In this document: positions 8,719 to 17,067 of the stretch, one piece after another | How positions within the stretch are numbered: the first letter of the stretch is position 1 | Layout of the letters: the number at the start of each line of letters is the position of its first letter | NCBI GenBank assembly: GCA_002887195.1 | Contig: PJAB01000111.1 | Coordinates: forward strand, 1 to 41,611 | Direction: 5' to 3' | Source: Chrysochromulina parva | Taxonomy: Eukaryota; Haptophyta; Prymnesiales; Chrysochromulinaceae | Length of the DNA stretch: 41,611 nucleotides | Notes under the pieces: generated by a model | Database searches by the model: none | What the model was told of the DNA's origin: nothing | What the model saw: only the letters and a program-made list of their open reading frames with translations | Position numbers and translations under genes: made by a program

Positions 8719-10863
8719 TCACCAATAGTCGCGGAACGAATTGAAGTTGTCAAAACGGCGCAGCAAGCTCTGCGCGACCCTGGAGCGTTGCGTGGCACTC
8801 AGCCGGGCGCTGTCAAGAAGCACCTGCGCGTCTTGGAGCATTTCTCTGCGCACGATGCCCCGCAGCCACTGCGCACCCGTCTTCCGTAGCCGTTGCACAC
8901 GGAAGACAATTTCGCCAACGTCGCCGAGCTCCATCGGCGTCACCTCGAACTGCGAGAGAGCGTCGCGTTGGAAGCGCGGCACCGCGCCGGCGGCACGTTG
9001 GGGCGTCCACTCGGCGCCGATGAGCAGCGCGTCGATGGCGAGCACTTCGGCTTGCATCGTATCGAGCGGGTCGCGCAGTGCGCGGTCGGCGGAGCGTACC
9101 TTGCGCCAGCCCGTGCGGAGCAGCCAGAGCAGCGCGGACATGAGCATGAGCGCAGGCAGTGTGGCCATCAGCTGCATGTTGAAGTCGTTGCGCTTGAGCA
9201 TCGAGTCAATCGCCTCGACCTCTTCCTCCATGAGCAGCCGCAACTGCTGCACCAGCAGCAGCATCGAGCGGATGAGCTGCCCATTGAGCAGGCTGCTCAC
9301 GGGCGCCTTCACCTGGTTCTCGAACGCGATGGTGACCGCCTCCATGGATCCTTGGCCCGCGCGCCGTAGAGCCTCCTCTAGGCTTCGGTCCGAGGAGCTC
9401 GGATGCGTGTCGCGCACGAACTCCTGCAGCATGCGTGCGAGCGCGGCCTTGGTCTGTGCCACCTGCGCCTTGTCGATCGTGCTTTCGTAGCCGTGGAAGA
9501 GTTCCCGAGCGATCCCTCCGAGGGGCTCCGTCACGTGCGTCGACCAGAATCGTCGCGCGTCGGCTGCGACCTTGATACTCGCTTTGATGGCGTCATGCCG
9601 TGCGGCGAGCAGCACGGGCAGCCAGTGGGCGTACCCGTCCACCAGTATCAGCAGCAGCGCCGCCCACACGAGCGAGTGGCGTGCGAACACGTTGGGCGGT
9701 AGCAACGCCGGCGGCGGCCGCCCCTCCCGCACCGCTTTGCGCACCATCCAGAGGTCGTCCAGCGCGTCGCGTGTGGTGGCGACGAGCGTGGCGCGCCGCG
9801 ACGCGAGCGGCTCCACGTCCACGCTGCCTCGCGGGAAAGGCTCCGAGTACAGGGCGTACGGGCCCAGCCGGTGGAGCGTGGCAGCCGTAGCTCGCAGCTG
9901 TGACGCGACGCGCGCGCAGATGCGTAGCAGGTACTCGTGCTGCGTGCGGCTCGGCTGCACATCCCACGGCATGGAGGCGAGCGGCGGGCCGCCCACCCAC
10001 CGGCCCAGCTCCAGCCACTCGCCACCCGCCTCGCGCAGTGCCACGCGTAGGTCGTGCAGGGCGCCCGCGTGGCACGCGAGAGCGCGCTCCGACCGCAGCA
10101 GCGCGCGACGCCGAGTGCCCAACCCAATTCGCGTGAGCCGGCCTCCGAGCGGCTCGTCCAGCTCGCGGTTCGCCTGGCTCGGCGTGGGTACGTCGTCGCG
10201 TGACGCGGCGGGCAATGCACCGCCCTCCTTGTCATCTGACTCCCACTCATCCTCCAGCTCCCATCCATCCTCCGCCTTCTTGCCCTTTCTCTGCTGCCCC
10301 TTGGTCTCCTCGCCCGCCTTGCGCACGCTTGTCTCGTCGCCCGCTTTGCGCACACGCGCCTTGGGCGGCGGCGTCACGAGGCGCCGGAGCTGCGAGACGC
10401 CACGTGCCACGGCGTGGTTTGCCGCCAGCGAGGCCGAGGGCCCGGCGACACGTCGCCAGCGGAGCCGCACACGGCCGACCCGCTCGTACGCCTCGCCGAG
10501 CTCCTTGAGCATCCCTTCGATACAGCCCAGCTGCGATCGGCACAGAAGCCAGAGGGATTCATAGTCGGTTTGCTGCGTCGGCCATCTTCGGCTCTTATCT
10601 TCGGCCAAGCCATCAACCTTTAGCCGCGACAGCAGCTGCGCCAGCATGAACTCGCCGCGGCGCGTGTGCCACTCAGCGTGAGGGCTCTCGTGGCGAAGGG
10701 ACGTGGTGATCTCGCGCAGCACCACCTCGCGCATAAATGGGGTGATGATCGGCGGTAGCGGTGCGCCTCCAGAATCAAGGCCGGTGGCGCGGTCGAACGC
10801 CAGCAAGAGCAGCAAAGCCACTGCTTCGCGGCGGCCGCGAGGTGAAGGCGAACCCATCGACAT
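8719..10863 (-). CDS. NCA2-like mitochondrial membrane protein
   Basis: Start taken at the ATG at 10863, giving 714 residues. The frame stays open to 11190, but that part overlaps the divergent ORF and is low in complexity. NCA2-family features include the N-proximal DYESLWLLCRSQLGCIEGML, a hydrophobic segment at ~395-415 (HSLVWAALLLILVDGYAHWL), and the C-terminal IRSMLLLVQQLRLLMEEEVE. A second hydrophobic segment follows at ~560-585 (LMATLPALMLMSALLWLL). Yeast NCA2 is needed for expression of mitochondrially encoded ATPase subunits 6 and 8. A charged Lys/Glu linker with two VRKAG(D/E)ET repeats (~160-210) is lineage-specific. There is no obvious mitochondrial presequence beyond an Arg-rich, hydrophobic N-terminus. 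No introns. Confidence 0.8.
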   Translation of the reverse strand: MSMGSPSPRGRREAVALLLLLAFDRATGLDSGGAPLPPIITPFMREVVLREITTSLRHESPHAEWHTRRGEFMLAQLLSRLKVDGLAEDKSRRWPTQQTDYESLWLLCRSQLGCIEGMLKELGEAYERVGRVRLRWRRVAGPSASLAANHAVARGVSQLRRLVTPPPKARVRKAGDETSVRKAGEETKGQQRKGKKAEDGWELEDEWESDDKEGGALPAASRDDVPTPSQANRELDEPLGGRLTRIGLGTRRRALLRSERALACHAGALHDLRVALREAGGEWLELGRWVGGPPLASMPWDVQPSRTQHEYLLRICARVASQLRATAATLHRLGPYALYSEPFPRGSVDVEPLASRRATLVATTRDALDDLWMVRKAVREGRPPPALLPPNVFARHSLVWAALLLILVDGYAHWLPVLLAARHDAIKASIKVAADARRFWSTHVTEPLGGIARELFHGYESTIDKAQVAQTKAALARMLQEFVRDTHPSSSDRSLEEALRRAGQGSMEAVTIAFENQVKAPVSSLLNGQLIRSMLLLVQQLRLLMEEEVEAIDSMLKRNDFNMQLMATLPALMLMSALLWLLRTGWRKVRSADRALRDPLDTMQAEVLAIDALLIGAEWTPQRAAGAVPRFQRDALSQFEVTPMELGDVGEIVFRVQRLRKTGAQWLRGIVRREMLQDAQVLLDSARLSATQRSRVAQSLLRRFDNFNSFRDYW

Positions 10864-10933
10864 CACAGGGGTTGACCTCAATAAATCTCGCGTTTCTCTC
10901 GTGAATTTGAATCGACGGGATGTACGCGGAAGA

Positions 10934-11362
10934 ATGTCGGACGCAGCCGAGCGCCACGAGCGCCCGGGCGGCAGATGGCTGCCCGTGGCCGTCCTGCGTC
11001 CCTTTGCCCCGGCGCACCTGCCCGATGTGGAGTGCATCTCCCGCATGGCGGAGCTCATGCGCCAGGTACGCGTCGAGCGGCGTGGCAGATGGCCCACTGC
11101 TTGTTGGTCCTGCCTCACCGCCCCGCTCGATCGTGTGACAACCCCGCTCACCCCCCCCTCGTCACCTCGCCACCGCACCCGCGCCGCCATTCAGGACGGA
11201 GGTGTGTCCGTTGTGGACGCGCCAAGGGACGCGCATCCAATGAGCGGCCACCTGATCATTGCAGCCTCTGGGGTAGGCCTTGTGGCCCCGATCGAGCTCT
11301 CGTGTCCAACGGTACTCTCGCGATGGGCACAGTGGGTCAAAGAACAGGTCGGCACCCGCTGA
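10934..11362 (+). CDS. hypothetical ORF divergent from the NCA2-like gene
   Basis: An ATG at 10934 opens a 142-codon frame (MSDAAERHERPGGRWLPVAV). Its first ~45 residues look protein-like. A possible donor (CAG/GTACGC at 11066) and acceptor (TTCAG at 11194) would remove 129 bp in frame. It may be the 5' part of the interrupted acetyltransferase downstream, but I could not build a continuous model. It is head to head with the NCA2-like gene, ~70 bp from that gene's ATG. Confidence 0.3.
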   Translation: MSDAAERHERPGGRWLPVAVLRPFAPAHLPDVECISRMAELMRQVRVERRGRWPTACWSCLTAPLDRVTTPLTPPSSPRHRTRAAIQDGGVSVVDAPRDAHPMSGHLIIAASGVGLVAPIELSCPTVLSRWAQWVKEQVGTR

Positions 11363-11426
11363 AAAACAGCGAGCAAACTCTACCGGGAGTGGAAGGAGAG
11401 GGCGGGTGGCATGGCGACGGTGCACA

Positions 11427-11606
11427 GCCGTCGGAAAGGTGGACGGGCGTGTGGCGGTCGCAGCGTTATTCGGCCATGTCGAGGGCCCACGTCGTGCGAA
11501 ACCAGGCCAGGGCCCTTTCACTGAGCTATTGTTTCTCGCCGTCCTTCCTGAAATGGAACGGAAGGGATAAGGCCGGGCCATGCTGTCGCACGTGCACGGG
11601 GAAGCT
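11427..11606 (+). pseudogene. GCN5-type acetyltransferase core interrupted by TAA
   Basis: In one frame the sequence reads VGKVDGRVAVAALFGHV, then GPFTELLFLAVLPEMERKG, a TAA stop at 11568-11570, and GRAMLSHVHGEA. This matches the acetyl-CoA-binding motif A of GCN5/PCAF acetyltransferases, where FTE(I/L)xFxAV leads to KGYGxxLM. The stop occupies the place normally held by tyrosine between the two glycines. No GT donor lies nearby that would splice it out. The end of the fold (beta 5 and the region after it) was not recognised. It may be a pseudogene, a single-base sequence error, or a more complex exon structure with the ORF at 10934. Confidence 0.5.
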
Positions 11607-12010
11607 TCACATGCAGGACGTGATCGTCGGGCGCGAGTCCGGCGTCGCGGATCTCATCTGCGCCCTGGTGGCACTGGTGACTGCGTACGCGGGCCCAATG
11701 CCCGACGGCTTCCTGACGTCCACCACGGACATTACGATGATAACGTACCAGAAACGTACAGTGGATCCCCTCACGCATGTCGCGACCGTGGCTAACGAGA
11801 CGAGGCCGCCGTGCCTAGACCTCGAAGGCGAACAACGGGAAGGCGAAGGTGGCCGCGGCACCAGCTGCAGCCAAGACGACAACGAGCCGCAAGAGGGCAC
11901 TGGCGGCTCACATCCCCCCTGCCGCGTCCATCTTGTCGACGACGTCCACCGCCGCGCCCCCCGCCGCGCCCTCCGCACCTGTCCCGCACTCGCGCACTGG
12001 TCGTGCTCAG

Positions 12011-12053
12011 CTTGGAGCACCCAGAGCCAAGACTTGAGCACCCAGAGCCAAGA
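12011..12053 (+). repeat. short tandem duplication (two copies, ~21 bp)
   Basis: Two adjacent copies of CTTG(G)AGCACCCAGAGCCAAGA differ by a single base. It lies in the unresolved stretch before the nucleotidyltransferase-exonuclease gene. Confidence 0.8.
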
Positions 12054-12257
12054 ATAAGTCCAACGGCGTTGCAAGAACCTCCACCTGGCGGACGCGGCAG
12101 CGCGCGAAGCGCTGCACGGCACCACCATCTACAAGCAGGTGCCCCCCGAGCTCAGCAAGCAAGTACATGTACAAGGATCAAAGGTCTTTTGTGTTTCCGT
12201 AGCACAGAAATTTATCCAGGATATGTGCAATGTAACCGCTCACGGCCGAATGCGTTC

Positions 12258-12329
12258 ACCCTTCCCCCCTCTTCCCCCCCTTCCCCCCTCTTCCCCCCTT
12301 TTCCCCCCTTCCCCCCTTGAGCATATAAA
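12258..12329 (+). promoter_or_regulatory. pyrimidine tract and TATA-like box
   Basis: About 60 bases of repeated TTCCCCCC-type units (12258-12318) are followed by TATAAA at 12324-12329, 34 bases before the ATG at 12363. The layout suits a core promoter with a very short 5' leader. An ATG at 12331 in another frame would then be upstream of the transcription start. Confidence 0.4.
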
Positions 12330-12362
12330 CATGGAACTGTGCTCGCGAGGACGCGCATTTCG

Positions 12363-15300
12363 ATGGAGGCGTCGCCCTCCGAGCCGTCGCCGAGCTCGCC
12401 CGTCTTCGACGCGAGCGCGCCTGAGCCATCCAAGAAGAAAAAGTCGCGTGGCGCACGGCTTAGCAAGGCGGAGCGCGAGGCGAGGCGCGAGGCGCGAGAG
12501 GCGGCTGCCGTTGAGGATACGGCCGGGGCATCAGGAACGTTTGAGGTGCGGCGCAAGCGCCTGCAGCTGCTCGTGTCGCGCTCCGAGTGGGACGAGGCTG
12601 CAAGCCTGGGTGGCGAGTCGCTCCCTCTCGCGCGTGATCTTGTGCGAGCGCTCGTGAAGCTCAACCGTCACAAGCTGCTGACGCACTGTGCGGCACGGGC
12701 TGCACGCACTCTGCCCGTGGAGGCGCTTGCTGAGCTTGTGCAAGAGGCACTTGACGAGGGCCGGCTGGCTGCGGCCGTGGCGCTCGCACGTGGTCTTGGC
12801 GTGCTCGAACGCTTCGACTTTGCCGAGCACGCGCTCATCGCCTACGAAACGGGAGCGACGCAGGAGGCGGCGGACGCGCTGGGCAGCGAGCCGCAGCTGC
12901 AGCTGCGCACACTGCACGCGATGCTGGCGACATCGCGCTGCCTGCAGTTTGCGGTGCAGTACCTGCCCGCACTACGCCAGCTGCCCGCGCCCGACATGCC
13001 CACGCTCGAGCGCGTCGGAGAAGAGGCTCTCGCCGCCGCCGCCGCCGCCGCTGCCGCCTCGACGACTAGCGCCCAGGGCGGCGCCTCGGCCTCTTCCACA
13101 GCCTCGGCCTCTTCCACAGCTCCGGCGGCGTCCATAGGCCTCGCCGCCGAGGTGCGTGGACGGCTCGAGGCGGCGCTGCGCGCGCGCTGGCCCGATTGCT
13201 CTGTGCATCTGTTTGGTTCGAGAGCCGTTGGCCTCGCGAGTGCGGCCTCGGACGTCGATGCATGCGTTCTGCTGCCCTCGATGCCCCTCGCGCACTGCCG
13301 CGACGCTGCGGGGCGCGCGCTCGTGCGCCCGCTGCTGCCGATCGCCGCCGAGTGCGTGCGCGCATGCGCCGAGGTGAGCGGCCTGCATCTCGTGCTCACC
13401 GGACGCACGCCGCTTCTCCGATTCGAGTTTGATGGCTCAGGGGGCCTGTGCGCCTCGGTAGAGCTTTGTGTGAACAACACGGACGGCCTCGCCAACAGCG
13501 CCGTGATGCGCGAGCTGCTCGGCGCGGACACGGCGGGTACGTCGCAGCCGCTGCCCGCGCTGGCTGCCGCGGTCCGTCGATGGGCCCAGCAACGCCTCCT
13601 ATGCAGCCTCCCTTCGACCCTCAACAGCTATGCGTGGACGCTCCTCGCTGCATCGACGCTCCAACAGCTGGGGGACTTGCCAGTGGTTGCGGGCTCGTCA
13701 GCTGAGTTTGCGGCACAGCTGTCACCGCCCGCTCTGCCAGACGTGGCCATGGACGATGGAAGTGGGCACGCTGGCGCCGCTGGTGCACGCGAGGGAGCTG
13801 ATGCGAACATCAACCACGCGAGCGACCGGGCGGACATGTACACGGCAAGGGAGCGTGCGTGGCGCGCGATGGCTGCGGCTTCTCTCGCTCCGAGTGGTGA
13901 TGCGCCACGTGGCATGGCTGATACACTGCTCGACGGCATCCGCGCCGCATCCCTCGCAGGCACCTCGCCCTCTGCCGCCTCGTTGCCACCGGCACCGTCC
14001 ATGCTTCCACAACCAAGTTTGGCAGCGCCACGGCCATCGGCGCCGCTTCCGATTCCGCCGTCGCCGCCTCCGGCATCGACGCTGGCGGCTCCGGCGGCTT
14101 CGGCGTCGGCGCAGCGCGCGAGGGCCATCGGGTTATGGGTGTATCACTTCTTCCTGCTCTGGGGGTATGACTTTGCCTACCGACGACGCGTAGTCTCGCT
14201 GCGCCAGCCACACACGCTAACGAAGCTCGACAAGGCGGCGGCGGACGAGGCGTGGCCGCGCCGACGCGACGAGCAAGCACTGATGCTCGAGGACCCAATT
14301 GAGACGCAGCGCGATCTCGGCCGTCTCGTAGGCAAGCACGCGCTCCAGGCTATCCGACTTGAGGCTGCCTGGGCGGCCATCCGTCTATCCGGGGGTGCCT
14401 CGCTCGAGCAGCTTTGTGAGCCGTTCGACTGGCGGTTACGCCCATACGCGAGCCTCCTCGGCCACGAGCGCCTCGCGCCATTGATGGCGCTGCGTGCGCT
14501 AGGCGGCGCGCCGCCTCTCTACGTGCACGATCAGCCCACCTGCGAGGCGATGCTCGTGTCCTTGCCGCGCGCACGCATTCTGGGGCTCGACTGCGAGGGT
14601 GAGCAGCTCTCACGGCATGGGCGGCTGTGCCTGCTCCAACTGAGTACCGACGCCGGCCAAATCTTCATCGTCGACATGCTTGCGCCGTGCGCCGCGCGGC
14701 TCGTCGATGCGCTCCGGCCGTTTCTCGAGTCCCCGCAGGTGCTCAAGGTGGCGCATGACTGCCGCAACGATGCCGACGCACTTTGGCACCAGCACCGTGT
14801 GCGCCTACGTCATGTCTTCGACACCCAAGCCGCCTACGCCGTCCTCAAGCGCAACCGCCGAGCAGGCGGCATCGGCGGCGGCATCGGCGGCGGCGAGGGC
14901 GTCGGCAGCAGCAGGAGCGTCGGTGGCAGCGACTCTAATTACGCTCCCAATCGGAGCCCCGAGTCGAGCGATTGTGTGTCTCTGGGTTCACTCGTGCGCC
15001 GGATGCTGGGGCACGCCGCCGCCGCCAAGGGCAACATTAGCGCGCAGATGAGCGAAGAGCCTAGCTTCTGGGCGCGTCGGCCGCTGCGCCCGTCGCAGCT
15101 ACGCTACGCCGCCTCAGATGTGGCGCATCTGCTGCCGTTGCATGCGCGTCTACTGCTCGAGATGGACTTTGTGGCGGCCGGCGGCTGGCAGAAGCATCGA
15201 GTGGCATGCACAGCGACGGGAGCGGCGTCGGCGGAAGGGGCATTGATGATGTGTGCGTCTGCGTCGCGGGCGTCTGCGATTGGGGCGGATGAGGCCATGG

Positions 15301-16535
15301 TGGCGGGGCCACCCTCGGCCGCCGAGGCGGCGGCCGCTGAGAGCGAGCGCCTTCGTGCAGCGGTGACAGTCCGGTCGGAAGCGTACCTGAGCGTGCGTGA
15401 GCAAACGTATGGCGTCGCGAGAGCCGAGGACATCCAGCTGCACGCCGTGCTCCCGGGGCTCGTGACCAATGTGTCGCGCTTTGGTCTCTTTGTGCAGGTG
15501 GCCGAGGGGGTGGTGGGGCTCGTTGGGATCCCAGAGCTACTTGGTCCGTCGGTCGAGGAGGCAGCGGCGATGATGACTACTACGACGACTACAATGAGGG
15601 CCGATGTGAGCCCGCCGTCTCGGCTGCGTGCGCTCAGAACGGTGCTAGCGCCGTATGACGTGGCGCAGCCGGTGACCGTGCGTGTGATCAGTCTGCGCCA
15701 CATGGGAGGACGGTTGCAGGTCGGGCTCTCGCTGCATCTCGCACGCCTCAACCCGACGCTTGAGAACCCCGAACAGCTGACACAGGGGCCGACGAGCGAG
15801 GACGGTGGCGGCGGCAGCGGCGGTGGCAGCGGCGGCAGCGGCGGCGGTAGCAGCGGCGGTGGCAGTGGTGGCGGCGTCCCTGAGTGGTTCTGGGGGCGCG
15901 TGCTGCTCGTGGAGTCGCGCCGTGCGACCGTTGGCCTTGAGCTGACCCAACCTTTTGAGCTGCCCCTCGCTTTTGTAGTCGATGCGGCCACGGGCGAGCG
16001 CGCGGCCGGCACGGCGTCGGCTGCAGCGAGCGCGTCGGCCGGTCGCACGCCCGGCGGCCTGAGGCTTTGCGTGCAGGTCGGCCAGCTCCTTCGTGTGACG
16101 GTGGCGCGCCGTCTTCCCGGACGCGTCCAGCTTGGCACGCGGCTTGTGAGAGCAGTGGCCGTGCTGGAGGAGAGGACGGAAACGGCTGAGAAGGCGGCTC
16201 AACTCGGCCTGTCAACCGCGGGGTCGCTGTCGGCAGCACGGGTGTCGCGGGACCAACACTCGCCAGCAGCAAATGCGGCTGAAGACGAGATGGATGGCGA
16301 TGATGAGGCGTGGAGCGCCGACGCTGCGATGGCGCGCATTGACGCGGGCGTCAAGCGCAGCTGGTTGGCGACGTGGGAGGAGGGCAGCGACGACGATGAC
16401 GACGACTTTGAGGGTGAGGGCGAGGACGAGGACGAGAGCGATTGCGAGGACGCTGACGAGGCAGAGGAGGAGGCTGATGGTCGCCGCAGCCGATCGAAGC
16501 GCAGGCGGTTGGTGGCGAGTAGCAGCGCTGTGTGA
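12363..16535 (+). CDS. nucleotidyltransferase (TUTase-like) - DEDDy 3'-5' exonuclease - S1 fusion protein
   Basis: Intron-free protein of 1390 residues from the ATG at 12363. Residues ~60-205 are helical and resemble, weakly, the N-terminal domain of Nibbler/Mut-7. Residues ~262-430 are a Cid1/GLD-2-type nucleotidyltransferase: G285-S286 (HLFGSRAVG), D297/D299 (SDVDACVLL), and E367 in VELCVNNTDG where relatives have Asp. The PAP-associated part resumes at ~585-690 (WVYHFFLLWGYDF, LEDPIETQRDLGR) after a low-complexity insert. Residues ~715-935 are an EXD1-like exonuclease with D743-x-E745 (LDCEGEQL), D805 (HDCRNDAD) and Y915-x3-D919, the full DEDDy set. S1-like segments follow (~1025-1130; weaker one ~1175-1270). 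The C-terminus is very acidic and ends in a basic KRRRL cluster, a possible nuclear signal. Joining 3'-tailing with 3'-trimming suggests RNA 3'-end control or small-RNA maturation (inference). Confidence 0.85.
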   Translation: MEASPSEPSPSSPVFDASAPEPSKKKKSRGARLSKAEREARREAREAAAVEDTAGASGTFEVRRKRLQLLVSRSEWDEAASLGGESLPLARDLVRALVKLNRHKLLTHCAARAARTLPVEALAELVQEALDEGRLAAAVALARGLGVLERFDFAEHALIAYETGATQEAADALGSEPQLQLRTLHAMLATSRCLQFAVQYLPALRQLPAPDMPTLERVGEEALAAAAAAAAASTTSAQGGASASSTASASSTAPAASIGLAAEVRGRLEAALRARWPDCSVHLFGSRAVGLASAASDVDACVLLPSMPLAHCRDAAGRALVRPLLPIAAECVRACAEVSGLHLVLTGRTPLLRFEFDGSGGLCASVELCVNNTDGLANSAVMRELLGADTAGTSQPLPALAAAVRRWAQQRLLCSLPSTLNSYAWTLLAASTLQQLGDLPVVAGSSAEFAAQLSPPALPDVAMDDGSGHAGAAGAREGADANINHASDRADMYTARERAWRAMAAASLAPSGDAPRGMADTLLDGIRAASLAGTSPSAASLPPAPSMLPQPSLAAPRPSAPLPIPPSPPPASTLAAPAASASAQRARAIGLWVYHFFLLWGYDFAYRRRVVSLRQPHTLTKLDKAAADEAWPRRRDEQALMLEDPIETQRDLGRLVGKHALQAIRLEAAWAAIRLSGGASLEQLCEPFDWRLRPYASLLGHERLAPLMALRALGGAPPLYVHDQPTCEAMLVSLPRARILGLDCEGEQLSRHGRLCLLQLSTDAGQIFIVDMLAPCAARLVDALRPFLESPQVLKVAHDCRNDADALWHQHRVRLRHVFDTQAAYAVLKRNRRAGGIGGGIGGGEGVGSSRSVGGSDSNYAPNRSPESSDCVSLGSLVRRMLGHAAAAKGNISAQMSEEPSFWARRPLRPSQLRYAASDVAHLLPLHARLLLEMDFVAAGGWQKHRVACTATGAASAEGALMMCASASRASAIGADEAMVAGPPSAAEAAAAESERLRAAVTVRSEAYLSVREQTYGVARAEDIQLHAVLPGLVTNVSRFGLFVQVAEGVVGLVGIPELLGPSVEEAAAMMTTTTTTMRADVSPPSRLRALRTVLAPYDVAQPVTVRVISLRHMGGRLQVGLSLHLARLNPTLENPEQLTQGPTSEDGGGGSGGGSGGSGGGSSGGGSGGGVPEWFWGRVLLVESRRATVGLELTQPFELPLAFVVDAATGERAAGTASAAASASAGRTPGGLRLCVQVGQLLRVTVARRLPGRVQLGTRLVRAVAVLEERTETAEKAAQLGLSTAGSLSAARVSRDQHSPAANAAEDEMDGDDEAWSADAAMARIDAGVKRSWLATWEEGSDDDDDDFEGEGEDEDESDCEDADEAEEEADGRRSRSKRRRLVASSSAV
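15799..15876 (+). repeat. coding GGC/AGC repeat (Gly-Ser linker)
   Basis: Imperfect GGCGGCAGC-type triplet repeats encode a flexible Gly/Ser linker between the two S1-like segments of the fusion protein. Length may vary between strains. Confidence 0.8.
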
Positions 16536-17067
16536 TCCTGTGAGTGTGCCCCTTCGGCTTCGCGTTTATTTTGCCACAACACAAGGAGATTCGGTTTTTA
16601 CCAAACACAAACAACCACCAGCGGGGGCACCGCACCCACGGGTATGCGATGGACGCCCAGCTGGACAAAGTACGGGCTGGAAATGGACGCCAGGACCACT
16701 CCACACCACGCAATACGACACACCACATCATTGCCGTGCACATTCCACCAGCTCAGAGCTCAACACCACCGCCATCGCCGCCCACACCTCACACCTCGAT
16801 CACTTTGCTCACGAGAGTAAGCCCAAACACCAAGCACGAAAGAGACGATCAAACGAACAGTGCCAACTGGAATGGCCGTCACAGAGCCGACAGTGACCCT
16901 ACGCTTAGAGATAGCCCACGGTCGTCCACGAGGCAGCATCGAGTGTAGCGCCTCTTGCAGCTGCGAAAGCGCTGGCGCACACTCGACGAGCACTCGTAGC
17001 GAACCGTGCTTGCCGATCCCCGAGCTCAGGAATCTGCCGTGTATGAGCTCTGTAGGCACAACCCCGA
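16536..17067. other. convergent 3' flanks
   Basis: It lies between the stop codons of the plus-strand fusion gene and the minus-strand giant AAA+ gene. It contains only short ORFs without motifs. I see no gene here. Confidence 0.6.

Larger units (their letters stand above)
11607..12362. other. unresolved stretch upstream of the nucleotidyltransferase-exonuclease gene
   Basis: Several overlapping plus-strand frames are open but none gives a recognised domain. A stretch at 12066-12165 reads QRRCKNLHLADAAAREALHG and continues as TTIYKQVPPELSK. It looks like an exon but is unidentified. A tandem repeat lies at 12011-12053. A C-rich pyrimidine tract at 12258-12318 precedes a TATA-like box. Confidence 0.4.

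Noticed and set aside
12331..12362. Upstream ATG in another frame before the fusion gene
   Set aside because: It lies only two bases past the TATA-like box, so it is probably upstream of the transcription start.
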